DNA of 64,000 bases from Duganella sacchari. GTDB lineage: Bacteria > Pseudomonadota > Gammaproteobacteria > Burkholderiales > Burkholderiaceae_D. Position 1 is the first letter of the stretch. Each line of letters starts with the position of its first letter. The stretch lies in NCBI RefSeq assembly GCF_900143065.1, contig NZ_FRCX01000019.1:19805-83804 (forward strand), read 5' to 3'. A model generated the notes under the pieces. That model was given only the letters and a program-made list of their open reading frames with translations. It did no database searches and was not told the DNA's origin. The position numbers were made by a program, and so were the translations under genes. This document shows positions 53,709-62,415 of this stretch, piece by piece.

Positions 53709-54359
53709 ATGAAACAAGACCCGCGTTTTCCGAACCTGTTCATCACCGATCACCCGCTGATCCAGCACAAGCTGAGCCACATGCGCGCCAAGGACACGTC
53801 GACCCGTACCTTCCGCGATCTGCTCAAGGAAATCACGCTGCTGATGGGTTACGAAATCACCCGCGACCTGCCGCTGACCACCCGCACCGTCGAAACGCCG
53901 CTGATGACGATTGAAGCGCCGGTCATCGCCGGCCGCAAACTGGCCATCGTGCCTATCCTGCGCGCCGGTATCGGCATGAGCGACGGCTTGCTGGACCTGG
54001 TGCCATCGGCCCGCGTTGGCCACATCGGCGTGTTCCGCGACCCGGAAACCCACCAGCCGGTGGAATACCTGGTGCGTCTGCCGGATCTGGTCGAGCGTAC
54101 CTTCATCCTGTGCGACCCGATGGTTGCCACCGGCAATTCGGCGGTGCACGCGGTGGACGTGCTGAAGAAGCGCGGCGTCAGCGATGACCAGATCATCTTC
54201 CTGGCGCTGGTCGCCGCACCGGAAGGCATCGAAGTGTTCCAGAAATCCCACCCGGGCGTAAAGATCTACTGCGCCTCGCTGGACTCGCACCTGAACGACC
54301 ACGCTTACATCGTGCCTGGCCTGGGCGACGCTGGCGACCGTATCTTCGGCACCAAATAA
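53709..54359 (+). CDS. upp: Uracil phosphoribosyltransferase
   Basis: 216 aa. It makes UMP from uracil and PRPP in pyrimidine salvage. Landmarks: LRAGIGMSDGLLDLVPSARVGHIG (quoted in parts), the PRPP loop LCDPMVATGNSAVHAVD, and the C-terminal YIVPGLGDAGDRIFGTK. Followed 5 bases later by a small Hpt gene. Confidence 0.98.
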   Translation: MKQDPRFPNLFITDHPLIQHKLSHMRAKDTSTRTFRDLLKEITLLMGYEITRDLPLTTRTVETPLMTIEAPVIAGRKLAIVPILRAGIGMSDGLLDLVPSARVGHIGVFRDPETHQPVEYLVRLPDLVERTFILCDPMVATGNSAVHAVDVLKKRGVSDDQIIFLALVAAPEGIEVFQKSHPGVKIYCASLDSHLNDHAYIVPGLGDAGDRIFGTK

Positions 54360-54364
54360 TCCCT

Positions 54365-54718
54365 ATGGCCACGCCTGTCGATCCAGATTTCCGCGCCCGC
54401 CTGGCGGCACTGAACGAAAAATTCGCCGCCACCGTGCCGCTGACCATCGAAAAAATCCGCGCCGCGCTGGCGGACTGCGTGGCAGGCGGCGAGTCGCCGC
54501 CGGAAGCGGCATTGCACCAGCTGCACGAGCTGTTGCACGGCTGGGCCGGATCGGCGGCCACCTTTGGTTTCCCCACGCTGGGCGCGGAAGCGCGCCGGAT
54601 TGAACAGATGGTGCGTGGCGTGCTGACCACCCACACCGGCTGGTCGCCGGTGCCGGCGGAGGTGGAAAAACTGCTGGCCTGGGCCGGCCGCGACCCCAAA
54701 GCCAGCCAGTACACTTGA
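54365..54718 (+). CDS. Hpt-domain phosphotransfer protein
   Basis: 117 aa consisting of one four-helix Hpt domain. The phospho-His lies in LLHGWAGSAATFGF (about 58-71), matching the HxLxGxA..FG pattern. Stand-alone Hpt proteins pass phosphate between hybrid kinases and response regulators. No kinase is adjacent. Cotranscription with upp is likely from the spacing but has no obvious functional link. Confidence 0.75.
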   Translation: MATPVDPDFRARLAALNEKFAATVPLTIEKIRAALADCVAGGESPPEAALHQLHELLHGWAGSAATFGFPTLGAEARRIEQMVRGVLTTHTGWSPVPAEVEKLLAWAGRDPKASQYT

Positions 54719-54724
54719 TCCACG

Positions 54725-54742
54725 ATCAAGCGTGCGCTTGAT
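54725..54742 (+). repeat. Inverted repeat after the Hpt gene
   Basis: ATCAAGCG-TG-CGCTTGAT, a perfect 8-bp dyad 7 bases after the stop. No T-run, so it is only a weak terminator candidate. Confidence 0.35.
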
Positions 54743-54870
54743 GCAGCTCAAACCCGATACGATTAAGTCGTCTATAGTGACTTTTACGGCCCGACGCGAG
54801 GGTTTTCTACCAAAAAATGCGACGCTGTGCATTTATTTGCGTGAAAACGTGCTTTTCTCTCGTAAATGGG

Positions 54871-54876
54871 TATAAT
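54871..54876 (+). promoter_or_regulatory. -10 element and long leader of the cold-shock gene
   Basis: TATAAT about 99 bases before the csp ATG, so the mRNA would have a leader near 90 bases. Long leaders are characteristic of cspA-type genes, where they control stability and translation with temperature. Confidence 0.55.
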
Positions 54877-54974
54877 GCGGCATCGTTTAGATTCAAGAGT
54901 AGTACAGTTTGTCTTTCTTGCCTCAAAAACGATATCACGGGCGCAAGCCCAAATTAACTGAAATAGGAATTGTA

Positions 54975-55178
54975 ATGGCAACTGGTATCGTAAAATGGTT
55001 CAATGACTCGAAGGGTTTCGGCTTTATCACCCCTGACGAAGGCGGCGAAGATCTGTTCGCTCACTTCTCGGCGATTCAGTCGGCTGGCTTCAAGTCGCTG
55101 CAAGAGAACCAACGCGTTTCTTTCGAAGTAACTGCTGGCCCTAAAGGCAAGCAAGCTTCGAACATTCAGCCGCTGTAA
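54975..55178 (+). CDS. cspA: Cold-shock protein (CspA family)
   Basis: 67 aa, one cold-shock domain with RNP1 KGFGFITP and RNP2-like DLFAHFSAI. It binds single-stranded nucleic acid and melts RNA structure. The start at 54975 (MATGIVKWFNDSKGFG) is preferred over an upstream extension since family proteins begin here and AGGAAT precedes it. Single gene with its own terminator. Confidence 0.95.
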   Translation: MATGIVKWFNDSKGFGFITPDEGGEDLFAHFSAIQSAGFKSLQENQRVSFEVTAGPKGKQASNIQPL

Positions 55179-55201
55179 TACGCTGGATCTAACGATCAAG
55201 A

Positions 55202-55228
55202 AATCCTCGGTACCCGAGGATTTTTTTT
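55202..55228 (+). terminator. Terminator of the cold-shock gene
   Basis: AATCCTCGG-TAC-CCGAGGATT followed by a run of T. Confidence 0.92.
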
Positions 55229-55240
55229 TATCTGTACGGT

Positions 55241-56152
55241 TTACTTTCCCGACTTGCGCCAGTAGTCCGGCTGCGCGTAGGTATGGCGCAGGAAGTCCAC
55301 AAATGCCCGTATCCGCAGCGGCAGATGGCGGCGCTGGGCGAACACCGCATAGATGTCATTGCCCGGCGCTGAATAGCCGTCCAGCACGGTTTGCAGCTTG
55401 CCTGCCTCAATCGCACTGCCCACTTCCCACATCGACCGCCACGCCAGGCCCTTGCCGGCCAGCGCCCATTCGTGCAGCACCTGACCGTCGTTGCACGCCA
55501 TATTGCCGTTGACCTTCAATACCACGTTCTTGCCGCCTTCACGGAAGGTCCAGCCGCGCTGGCTGCCTTCACTGCTGATGGCCAGGCAATTGTGTTTGCT
55601 GAGATCGGCCAGGGCTTTGGGTTCGCCATGGCGCTTGAGGTAGGCCGGCGCGCCGACCACCACGCGCTCGTTATCGGCCAGCTTGACGCTGACCAGGCTG
55701 GAATCCGACAGGCTGGCAATGCGGATCGCCACATCGATGCTTTCGCCCACGATATCGACCACGCGGTCACTCATGTTCAGCGTCACCGTCACATCGCGGT
55801 GTTCGGCCAGGAAGGACGGCAGCAGCGGCGCCACGTGCTGGCGGCCAAAACCGGCTGGCGCCGAGATCATGAGGTGGCCTGTGGCATTGGCGCTACGTTC
55901 GGTAACGGCGGATTCCGCTTCTTCCAGCTCCGCCAGGATGCGCTGGCAGTCTTCCAGGAACGCTGCGCCCTCATCGGTCAACGCCAGCTTGCGCGTGGTG
56001 CGTTGCAGCAGCTTGACCCCCAGGCGGGTCTCCAGCGCGTCCAGCCGGCGGCCTATCATGGCGGGCGCAATGCCTTCTGCGCGTGCGGCGGCGGAAAGGC
56101 TGCCTCTGGCAACCACTTCAACGAAAGTGGAAATCTGTCTGAATTGCCCCAT
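55241..56152 (-). CDS. LysR family transcriptional regulator
   Basis: 303 aa. N-terminal winged HTH (FVEVVARGSLSAAARAEGI, IGRRLDALETRLGVKLL) and a C-terminal inducer-binding domain. CrgA/AaeR-like subgroup in style (FLEDCQRILAELEEAE, GHLMISAPAGFGRQH). Target unknown. It is transcribed away from aceB, with a 190-base AT-rich gap between, so control of aceB is possible but unproven. Confidence 0.9.
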   Translation of the reverse strand: MGQFRQISTFVEVVARGSLSAAARAEGIAPAMIGRRLDALETRLGVKLLQRTTRKLALTDEGAAFLEDCQRILAELEEAESAVTERSANATGHLMISAPAGFGRQHVAPLLPSFLAEHRDVTVTLNMSDRVVDIVGESIDVAIRIASLSDSSLVSVKLADNERVVVGAPAYLKRHGEPKALADLSKHNCLAISSEGSQRGWTFREGGKNVVLKVNGNMACNDGQVLHEWALAGKGLAWRSMWEVGSAIEAGKLQTVLDGYSAPGNDIYAVFAQRRHLPLRIRAFVDFLRHTYAQPDYWRKSGK

Positions 56153-56298
56153 ACCAACCTGTCCCCGTCATTTTGTACAAAAACGCATAGATGAAATGAT
56201 TTTTAGTCTTGTTTGCATAACTAACGAGTGAATATACTGTAAAACAATTCATGTTGTAACTGAGTTTGTACACTAAAAACATCGCAGTGCAACAAGCA

Positions 56299-56304
56299 TA
56301 TAAT
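56299..56304 (+). promoter_or_regulatory. -10 element of aceB
   Basis: TATAAT 38 bases before the aceB ATG. The upstream gap is AT-rich and repeats TTTGTACA (near 56172 and 56265), which may be regulator sites. Confidence 0.45.
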
Positions 56305-56342
56305 GTCCTGATTCGTTGTTATTTTTTTACGGAGACCACCTC

Positions 56343-57941
56343 ATGACGCAGTCCACCCTCACTTTGCCAGCAGGCATGGAAATCACGGGCGAGATCAAGC
56401 CCGGTTACGAAGCAATCCTGACGCCCGACGCGTTGGCACTGGTGGCCAAGCTGAGCCGCGAGTTTGAATCCCGTCGCCAGCAACTGCTGGCCGTGCGCGT
56501 CGAGCGCGCCAAGCGCCTGGATGCGGGCGAGCGTCCAGACTTCCTGGCCGATACCGCGCACATCCGCAATGGTGACTGGCGCATCGCGCCGATCCCGAAA
56601 GCGCTGGAGTGCCGCCGCGTGGAAATCACCGGTCCGGTCGAGCGCAAAATGGTCATCAACGCCCTGAACTCGGGCGCCGACAGCTACATGACCGACTTCG
56701 AAGATTCCAACACGCCAAACTGGGACAACCAGATTACAGGCCAGATCAATATGAAAGATGCCGTCCGCGGCACTATTTCGCTGGAACAGAACGGCAAATC
56801 GTACAAGCTGAACGACAAAGTGGCCACGCTGGTGGTGCGTCCACGCGGCTGGCACCTGGACGAAAAGCACGTGCTGGTAGATGGCAAGCGCATCTCGGGC
56901 GGCATCTTTGACTTCGCGCTGTTCCTGTTCCACAACGCCAAAGAGCAGATCGCACGCGGCGCCGGCCCGTTCTTCTACCTGCCGAAGATGGAATCGCACC
57001 TGGAAGCGCGTCTGTGGAACGACATCTTCGTGATGGCACAGAAGGAAGTGGGCCTGCCACAGGGCACCATCAAAGCTACCGTGCTGATTGAAACCGTCCT
57101 GGCTGCCTTCGAAATGGACGAGATCCTGTACGAACTGCGCGAACACAGCTCGGGCCTGAACGCCGGCCGCTGGGACTACATCTTCTCGTGCATCAAGAAG
57201 TTCAAGCTGGACAAGGAATTCTGCCTGGCCGACCGCGCCAAGGTCACCATGACTTCGCCGTTCATGCGTGCTTACGCACTGCTGCTGCTGAAGACCTGCC
57301 ACAAGCGCAATGCACCAGCAATCGGCGGCATGGCAGCGCTGATTCCAATCAAGAACGATCCAGAGAAAAACGAAGTCGCCATGGGCGGCGTGCGCAACGA
57401 CAAGGCGCGCGATGCCACCGACGGCTACGACGGCGGCTGGGTAGCCCACCCGGGTCTGGTGGACCTGGCCATGGCCGAGTTCAAGAAAGTGCTGGGCGAT
57501 AAGCCGAACCAGATCGAGAAACAGCGTCTGGACGTGGAAGTGCATGCCGAGCAGCTGCTGGACTTCAAGCCGGAAGCGCCGATCACCGAAGCCGGCCTGC
57601 GCTACAACATCAATGTCGGCATCCACTACCTGGGCGCCTGGCTGACCGGTAACGGCTGCGTGCCAATTCACAACCTGATGGAAGATGCGGCCACCGCCGA
57701 GATCAGCCGTTCGCAAGTCTGGCAGTGGATTCGTTCCGACAAGGGCGTGCTGGAAGATGGCCGCAAAGTCACCGCCGACATGGTGCGCGCCATGATCCCG
57801 GAAGAGCTGGCCAAGGTGCAGGCGTCCGCCCCGGGCGGCGACGGCCCGACCTATCCGCGCGCGGCGCAGATCTTCGAGCAGATGTCGACCTCGGAAGCGT
57901 TTGAAGAGTTCCTGACGCTGCCGCTGTACGAAGAGATCTAA
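56343..57941 (+). CDS. aceB: Malate synthase A
   Basis: 532 aa from the ATG at 56343, with ACGGAGA upstream. It condenses glyoxylate with acetyl-CoA to malate in the glyoxylate shunt. Landmarks: catalytic Arg in VVRPRGWHLDEKH (about 175), DFEDSNTPNWDN for the Mg site region, FFYLPKMESHLEAR, ETVLAAFEMDEILYELREH (quoted in part) and the catalytic Asp region in HNLMEDAATAEISRSQ. Isocitrate lyase is not in the window. Confidence 0.97.
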   Translation: MTQSTLTLPAGMEITGEIKPGYEAILTPDALALVAKLSREFESRRQQLLAVRVERAKRLDAGERPDFLADTAHIRNGDWRIAPIPKALECRRVEITGPVERKMVINALNSGADSYMTDFEDSNTPNWDNQITGQINMKDAVRGTISLEQNGKSYKLNDKVATLVVRPRGWHLDEKHVLVDGKRISGGIFDFALFLFHNAKEQIARGAGPFFYLPKMESHLEARLWNDIFVMAQKEVGLPQGTIKATVLIETVLAAFEMDEILYELREHSSGLNAGRWDYIFSCIKKFKLDKEFCLADRAKVTMTSPFMRAYALLLLKTCHKRNAPAIGGMAALIPIKNDPEKNEVAMGGVRNDKARDATDGYDGGWVAHPGLVDLAMAEFKKVLGDKPNQIEKQRLDVEVHAEQLLDFKPEAPITEAGLRYNINVGIHYLGAWLTGNGCVPIHNLMEDAATAEISRSQVWQWIRSDKGVLEDGRKVTADMVRAMIPEELAKVQASAPGGDGPTYPRAAQIFEQMSTSEAFEEFLTLPLYEEI

Positions 57942-57956
57942 GAACAGCGATCTAAA

Positions 57957-57986
57957 AACAAAAACGGCCCGCAAGGGCCGTTTTTC
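57957..57986. terminator. Bidirectional terminator between aceB and gloB
   Basis: AAAACGGCCC-GCAA-GGGCCGTTTT with A- and T-runs on both sides. It serves aceB (plus) and gloB (minus). Confidence 0.9.
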
Positions 57987-58793
57987 TTAGAAGTCGTTCT
58001 TCCACAACCGCAACGCGGTGAAAGTGGCCAGCGGCGTATCGATGCGGTCGAGACGTCCGGCCTTGACGAGCTGCTCGGCAATCGCCGGCTCGCGGTAGCG
58101 CAGGAAGGGATTGGTGGCCTTCTCGAGGCCGATGGTGCTGGGCACGGTCGGCACGTCGTGCTCGCGTTTGTCGGTTTCCACCTTTACGCGCTCCTGCAGC
58201 GCCACATTGTCCGGTTCGACCACGCGTGCGAAACGCAGGTTGGACAGCGTGTATTCATGCGCGCAATACACGCGCGTGTCATCTGGCAGTGCAGCAAGCT
58301 TGCCGAGCGAGCTGATCATCTGCGCCGGCGTGCCTTCAAACAGGCGGCCGCAACCACCGGCAAACAGCGTATCGCCACAGAACAGCCAACTCGGCTCCGT
58401 ACCTTCGGCCTCGCGCACGTAGGCGATGTGGCCCATGGTGTGGCCCGGCACATCCAGCACTGACAACTTCAGCGCCAGACCCGGCACATCGATGACCTTG
58501 CCTTCGCCGACCGGCAGCGTGACGGCATCGATGGTCTCGTTGCGCGGACCAAAAACGGGAACCTGATAATGCTGTAATAATTCAGGAACGCCGCCGATAT
58601 GGTCAGCGTGGTGATGGGTGAGTAGAATGGCGGTGAGCTTGAGTCCGTTTGCTTTCAGCGCTGCCAGGATGGGTTTGGCATCGCCCGGGTCGACCACCGC
58701 GGCATGTGTGCCATCATGTATCAACCACAAATAATTGTCGCGGAACGCAGGTACCGTTAAAACACTGAAAGCTTGAGTAGAAGATATGGTCAT
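57987..58793 (-). CDS. gloB: Hydroxyacylglutathione hydrolase (glyoxalase II)
   Basis: 268 aa. It hydrolyses S-lactoylglutathione to lactate and glutathione, the second step of methylglyoxal detoxification. The binuclear metal site is THHHADHIGG (about 60-69), with later His/Asp in VPGHTMGHIAYV, FCGDTLFAGGCGRLFEG and YCAHEYTLSNLRFA. Divergent from the methyltransferase gene, a conserved betaproteobacterial arrangement. Confidence 0.96.
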   Translation of the reverse strand: MTISSTQAFSVLTVPAFRDNYLWLIHDGTHAAVVDPGDAKPILAALKANGLKLTAILLTHHHADHIGGVPELLQHYQVPVFGPRNETIDAVTLPVGEGKVIDVPGLALKLSVLDVPGHTMGHIAYVREAEGTEPSWLFCGDTLFAGGCGRLFEGTPAQMISSLGKLAALPDDTRVYCAHEYTLSNLRFARVVEPDNVALQERVKVETDKREHDVPTVPSTIGLEKATNPFLRYREPAIAEQLVKAGRLDRIDTPLATFTALRLWKNDF

Positions 58794-58822
58794 CGGATCG
58801 CAAAAGTCGCTAAAGGCCAGGC

Positions 58823-59599
58823 ATGGATAAGGCGGGGTCGGAGAAATCCATTATAGCGCTGGAAGGCTGGCTACAAACGCCCGCAGGTGTGTACATGCGT
58901 GCGTGGGAACAAAGCTGTCTCGATAATTTGACAGCTGACATCTTCGGCTACAACGCGGTGCAGATCGGCATGCCTGAAATTGATGCACTCGCCGCCAGCC
59001 GCATGCCTTACAAACTGCTGGCCGACCGCAAGCCGCGCGCGGCGCGCGAGCAGCAGCGCGCGGTGAACCTGACGCTGGACTACACCGAACTGCCGTTTGC
59101 ATCGCAAAGCATCGATCTGGTGGTGCTGCCGCACGTGCTGGAATTTTCCACCGATCCGCACCAGGTGCTGCGCGAGGTTGAGCGGGTGCTGATTCCGGAA
59201 GGGCAGGTCATCATCTGCGGTTTCAATCCCGCCAGCCTGTGGGGTGCGCGCCACGTGCTGCGGCGCGTCGGTGGCACCTCTTTCCTGCCGCGGACCGAAG
59301 AGCTGATCTCTATGCCGCGCATGAAAGACTGGTTAAAATTATTGAATATGGGCGCCACGCAAAGCCGCTTTGGCTGTTATGCGCCAGCCTGCCGCACAGA
59401 AAAATGGCTGCACCGCTACGCCTTCATGGATAATGCCGGGTCGCGCTGGTGGCCGTATCTGGGCGGCGTCTACGTGGTGCAGGCGATCAAGCGCGTCAAA
59501 GGCATGCGCCTGATTGGTCCGGCATGGAGCAGAAAAACGGCAGCGGCCCCTTCGGCCGTGCCGGCAACAAACAAAAGAAGAGAGCAGCAGGATGGATAA
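58823..59599 (+). CDS. Class I SAM-dependent methyltransferase (Methyltransf_11 type)
   Basis: 258 aa. It lacks a crisp GxGxG but has the later methyltransferase strands: LDYTELPFASQSIDLVVLPHVLEF (quoted in parts) and LREVERVLIPEGQVIICGFNP, with SLWGARHVLRR. Substrate unknown. It is always found between gloB and rnhA in relatives, as far as I recall, and overlaps rnhA by 8 bases, so translation is coupled. Confidence 0.82.
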   Translation: MDKAGSEKSIIALEGWLQTPAGVYMRAWEQSCLDNLTADIFGYNAVQIGMPEIDALAASRMPYKLLADRKPRAAREQQRAVNLTLDYTELPFASQSIDLVVLPHVLEFSTDPHQVLREVERVLIPEGQVIICGFNPASLWGARHVLRRVGGTSFLPRTEELISMPRMKDWLKLLNMGATQSRFGCYAPACRTEKWLHRYAFMDNAGSRWWPYLGGVYVVQAIKRVKGMRLIGPAWSRKTAAAPSAVPATNKRREQQDG

Positions 59600-60032
59600 G
59601 GTTGAAATTTTTACCGACGGCGCATGCAAGGGCAATCCCGGCCTGGGCGGTTGGGGCGCGTTGCTGGTGGCCGGCGAGGCCGAGAAGGAAATCTTCGGCG
59701 GCACACGCGACACCACCAACAACCGCATGGAGTTGCAGGCCGTGATCGAAGCGCTGAGCGCATTGAAACGGCCGTGCTTTGTGGTGCTGCATACGGATAG
59801 CCAGTATGTGCAAAAAGGCATCAGCGAATGGATACACGGCTGGAAGGCACGCGGCTGGAAAACCTCGACCAAGGAACCGGTCAAGAACGAAGACCTGTGG
59901 AAGGCGCTGGATGCGGCGCAGACCATGCACACCGTCGAATGGCGCTGGGTGCGTGGCCACAACGGCCATCCGGGCAACGAGCGCGCCGACATGCTGGCCA
60001 ACAAGGGCGTGGAAGTCGCGCGCGGCCGCTGA
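59592..60032 (+). CDS. rnhA: Ribonuclease HI
   Basis: 146 aa from the ATG at 59592, overlapping the methyltransferase end; the AGCAGGATG region provides the RBS. It degrades RNA in RNA-DNA hybrids. The four catalytic acids are visible: FTDGACKGNPG, NRMELQAV, HTDSQYVQ and NERADMLAN. Confidence 0.97.
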   Translation: MDKVEIFTDGACKGNPGLGGWGALLVAGEAEKEIFGGTRDTTNNRMELQAVIEALSALKRPCFVVLHTDSQYVQKGISEWIHGWKARGWKTSTKEPVKNEDLWKALDAAQTMHTVEWRWVRGHNGHPGNERADMLANKGVEVARGR

Positions 60033-60067
60033 GTTATACTCTGCGCTGGAATTAATTACGGATTACT

Positions 60068-60784
60068 ATGCGTCAAATCGTACTCGATACCGAAACCACC
60101 GGTATCAACCCCAAGCTGGGCAACCGCATTCTGGAAATCGGCTGCGTGGAGCTGTTCAACCGCAAGCTGACCGGCAACAATCTGCACTTCTACATCAATC
60201 CGGAACGCGAATCGGAAGAGGGCGCGCTGAACGTCCACGGCCTGACCACCGAATTCCTGCGCGACAAGCCCAAGTTTCATGAGATTGTTGAGCAGCTGCG
60301 CAGCTACATCCAGGGCGCGGAAGTCATCATCCATAACGCGCCGTTTGACCTGGGCTTCCTGAACCACGAATTCAAGTTGCTGAACCTGCCGGATTTCAGC
60401 AGTCACATCGGCGGTGTGATCGATACACTGGTGCAGGCCAAGGAACTCCATCCGGGCAAGCGCAACTCGCTGGATGCGCTGTGCGACCGCTACGGCATCT
60501 CCAACGCCCACCGCAAGCTGCACGGCGCGCTGCTGGATGCGGAGTTGCTGGCCGACGTCTACCTGGCGATGACCCGTGGCCAGAACAGCCTGGGCATGGA
60601 TGTAGAAGAGGTGGTGGTCAGCGCCAGCGAAACGCTGGAGCCGGTGGCCATGGCCGAAATCATCTTCGTGCCAGCATCGGAGCAAGAGCTGGCGGCCCAC
60701 GCCGACACGCTGGCCGGCCTGGACAAGGCGGTCAAAGGTCAGTGCATCTGGACCGCCTCCATGCATCCGCCCGCTGCCGCGTAA
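60068..60784 (+). CDS. dnaQ: DNA polymerase III epsilon subunit (proofreading exonuclease)
   Basis: 238 aa. The 3'-5' exonuclease motifs are Exo I LDTETTGI, Exo II HNAPFDLGFL and Exo III HRKLHGALLDAELLADVYL. The C-terminal segment binds the polymerase alpha subunit. It follows rnhA by 35 bases, as in many proteobacteria. A dyad follows the stop. Confidence 0.96.
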   Translation: MRQIVLDTETTGINPKLGNRILEIGCVELFNRKLTGNNLHFYINPERESEEGALNVHGLTTEFLRDKPKFHEIVEQLRSYIQGAEVIIHNAPFDLGFLNHEFKLLNLPDFSSHIGGVIDTLVQAKELHPGKRNSLDALCDRYGISNAHRKLHGALLDAELLADVYLAMTRGQNSLGMDVEEVVVSASETLEPVAMAEIIFVPASEQELAAHADTLAGLDKAVKGQCIWTASMHPPAAA

Positions 60785-60789
60785 TCGGG

Positions 60790-60819
60790 CTTGTGCTCCC
60801 AGGGCACAAGCACTATAAT
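60790..60819 (+). promoter_or_regulatory. tRNA-Val promoter overlapping a dyad after dnaQ
   Basis: TTGTGC (60791-60796), a 17-base spacer and TATAAT (60814-60819), 13 bases before the tRNA. The -35 lies within CTTGTGC/GCACAAG (60790-60810), a perfect 7-bp inverted repeat that may also end dnaQ transcription. Confidence 0.6.
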
Positions 60820-60832
60820 GCTCGCACTCAAC

Positions 60833-60907
60833 GGGAGGTTAGCTCAGGGGTAGAGCACTGCATTCACACTGCAGGGGTCGCAAGTTCGAAACTTGCACTT
60901 CCCACCA
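60833..60907 (+). tRNA. tRNA-Val, anticodon CAC
   Basis: 75 nt with encoded CCA. The acceptor stem GGGAGGT pairs with ACTTCCC, the D-stem is GCTC/GAGC, the anticodon stem CTGCA/TGCAG has loop TTCACAC (anticodon CAC at the right place), and the T-arm contains GTTCGAAAC. Its 3' end borders an integrase remnant, so it is probably the attachment site of an island. Confidence 0.95.
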
Positions 60908-60940
60908 AGAATTCTAAGTGAAATCAATTACTTGCAAGCG

Positions 60941-60971
60941 AAGCCGATCTTTAAACAGATCGGCTTTTTTG
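60941..60971 (+). terminator. Terminator after tRNA-Val
   Basis: AAGCCGATCT-TTAAAC-AGATCGGCTT followed by a T-run. Confidence 0.88.
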
Positions 60972-60995
60972 TTGAGTGTAATTTTCCAGTGTAGT

Positions 60996-61295
60996 TTACT
61001 TTTCCCCCACCAATTGCGAGAGCTTGTCCAGCGCGGCGCGTTGAGCGTCAACCTGGAGATGTGCGTATCGCTGCGTCGTTTGCACATTGGCGTAACCCAA
61101 GATCTTGCTAATGGTGTACAAATCCACTCCCAGGCTGAGCATGATGCTCGCGCAAGAGTGCCGCAGGTCGTGGAAGTTCACATGAGGCATGCCAGCCTTC
61201 ACGCGCGCGCGGCGCCATGACGACTGAACGCCGTACAGTGTCATCTCCAACGGGAAGTACTTCAGCAGAGAAGACGCAACGCTGTTTTGATAACG
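60996..61295 (-). pseudogene. Tyrosine integrase, C-terminal remnant
   Basis: About 100 codons remain open, from a stop at 61298 to the native end at 60996. The fragment holds HDLRHSCASIMLSLGVDLYT (box II), ILGYANVQTTQRYAHLQ with the nucleophile Tyr, and a normal C-terminal tail. Box I and the whole N-terminal half are missing. Its position, reading toward the tRNA 3' end, is typical of integrases of tRNA-targeted prophages and islands. Confidence 0.85.
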
Positions 61296-61407
61296 TTACA
61301 TTTGGCGATAATTTAATATTGCTTTTACGATATCATTTATAAAGAGCGAGCCGTGCTATGCCGTCGCTGCCACATGCATCTTCTCCGAACGTAAGAAGGA
61401 ATCAAAC

Positions 61408-61890
61408 GTGAAATACATTTTCAATAACTATTGGTTCAAGCATCAGGGTACTTTGCACGGCCCAGTAGGCGGTAATTTTCAAGAAGAACCCAAGGGTGGC
61501 TGGAAGAAATGGACGATCAAGCACAACCTGGACTGGATGTACAAGATGTATCGCGCGGGCGAAGAATTTACGCTCATCGGAGAGGTCGGTGATTTAGTAA
61601 AGCAGGCAAAAAATGCAGGCAAAAAGTCAGATACTAAGTGCACGTTGGGCATTGAAGTAATCTTCCTGCTGGCTTTGGGCTACACGATCCAGCCGCCGGA
61701 TAACGACTCAATAGATAAATCACTATGTATTTTCCAGCCGCCCGAATATGACCCTTCTGAGCAGATGCAGCAAGCCATTGCTCGAATTTACACCGACGCT
61801 ATTTTGCAGTTTGATACAAATGGCACTCCGTCGCGGTTCTGGACAACGGAGCGCCAAGGGTGGTATCTGCAGGTGCTGGATGCTCTGTAG
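61408..61890 (+). CDS. Hypothetical protein (160 aa)
   Basis: GTG start with AAGAAGGA 7 bases upstream. Soluble, rich in aromatic residues (NNYWFKHQGTLHGP, GGWKKWTIKHNLDWMYKMY), no signal peptide, one hydrophobic patch (LGIEVIFLLALGY). Not recognised. Codon use and GC are lower than in the core, consistent with acquired DNA. Its downstream neighbours are a tiny ORF and another unknown, so it could be part of a small cargo cassette. Confidence 0.55.
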   Translation: MKYIFNNYWFKHQGTLHGPVGGNFQEEPKGGWKKWTIKHNLDWMYKMYRAGEEFTLIGEVGDLVKQAKNAGKKSDTKCTLGIEVIFLLALGYTIQPPDNDSIDKSLCIFQPPEYDPSEQMQQAIARIYTDAILQFDTNGTPSRFWTTERQGWYLQVLDAL

Positions 61891-61932
61891 CTTTGACTAT
61901 GGCGTGATCACGCTGCAAGTGGAGGAGATGTA

Positions 61933-62022
61933 ATGGCAATAACAGCACCAATCCGCGCCGACGAGCTGCCAATCGGGCCGAGCATCGATGTGGAACAGAA
62001 TTTGCGAAACCAGGGGACGTAA
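61933..62022 (+). CDS. Short ORF (29 aa), perhaps a truncated gene start
   Basis: MAITAPIRADELPIGPSIDV and nine more residues, preceded by a very strong GGAGGAGA RBS. An in-frame TAA ends it soon after. The strong RBS and clean start suggest the first codons of a longer gene that has been cut or replaced downstream. Confidence 0.35.
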   Translation: MAITAPIRADELPIGPSIDVEQNLRNQGT

Positions 62023-62060
62023 CGAGTGGAAAATGTAATTCGCAAACAACTTCTTTGCAA

Positions 62061-62330
62061 ATGAGGGAGTTATTTCTATATAGTGCCAAACTGACGCTAG
62101 ACCTATTGGATGGAATAAAGCCAAGCAAGTCTTTGATTCAGATATGGCCAACACTAGAAAACGGTATTACTTGGGACGATGCAATTCCATTTGGTGATGA
62201 TGAGGCAGAGGATATTCGAATTCTGTTACAGAGTTATTCGCTTTATATAAATGAGCCCAAAACTGTGGTTCTTGAGTTAGATCCCAGTGTAGCCGGAGTA
62301 TTTGGTGATGCTGACCCAGAGAGTGTCTAG
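62061..62330 (+). CDS. Hypothetical protein (89 aa)
   Basis: The frame opens with MRELFLYSAKLTLDLL and is acidic (many D/E), with no RBS visible. Not recognised. It has the look of a small immunity-like or antitoxin-like acidic protein, but nothing in the sequence proves this. It could also be the 3' part of a gene whose start was lost. Confidence 0.4.
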   Translation: MRELFLYSAKLTLDLLDGIKPSKSLIQIWPTLENGITWDDAIPFGDDEAEDIRILLQSYSLYINEPKTVVLELDPSVAGVFGDADPESV

Positions 62331-62415
62331 TTTAGATTTTATATGAGATTGGGAGGCGTAGACGGGGCCTTTCCATCGAAAGCGCGGTCCACCTAGACCC
62401 TTGACTTAACCTTGC

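Noticed and set aside
56319..57974. 551-codon open frame antisense to malate synthase
   Set aside because: Mirror frame of aceB with no homology or RBS.
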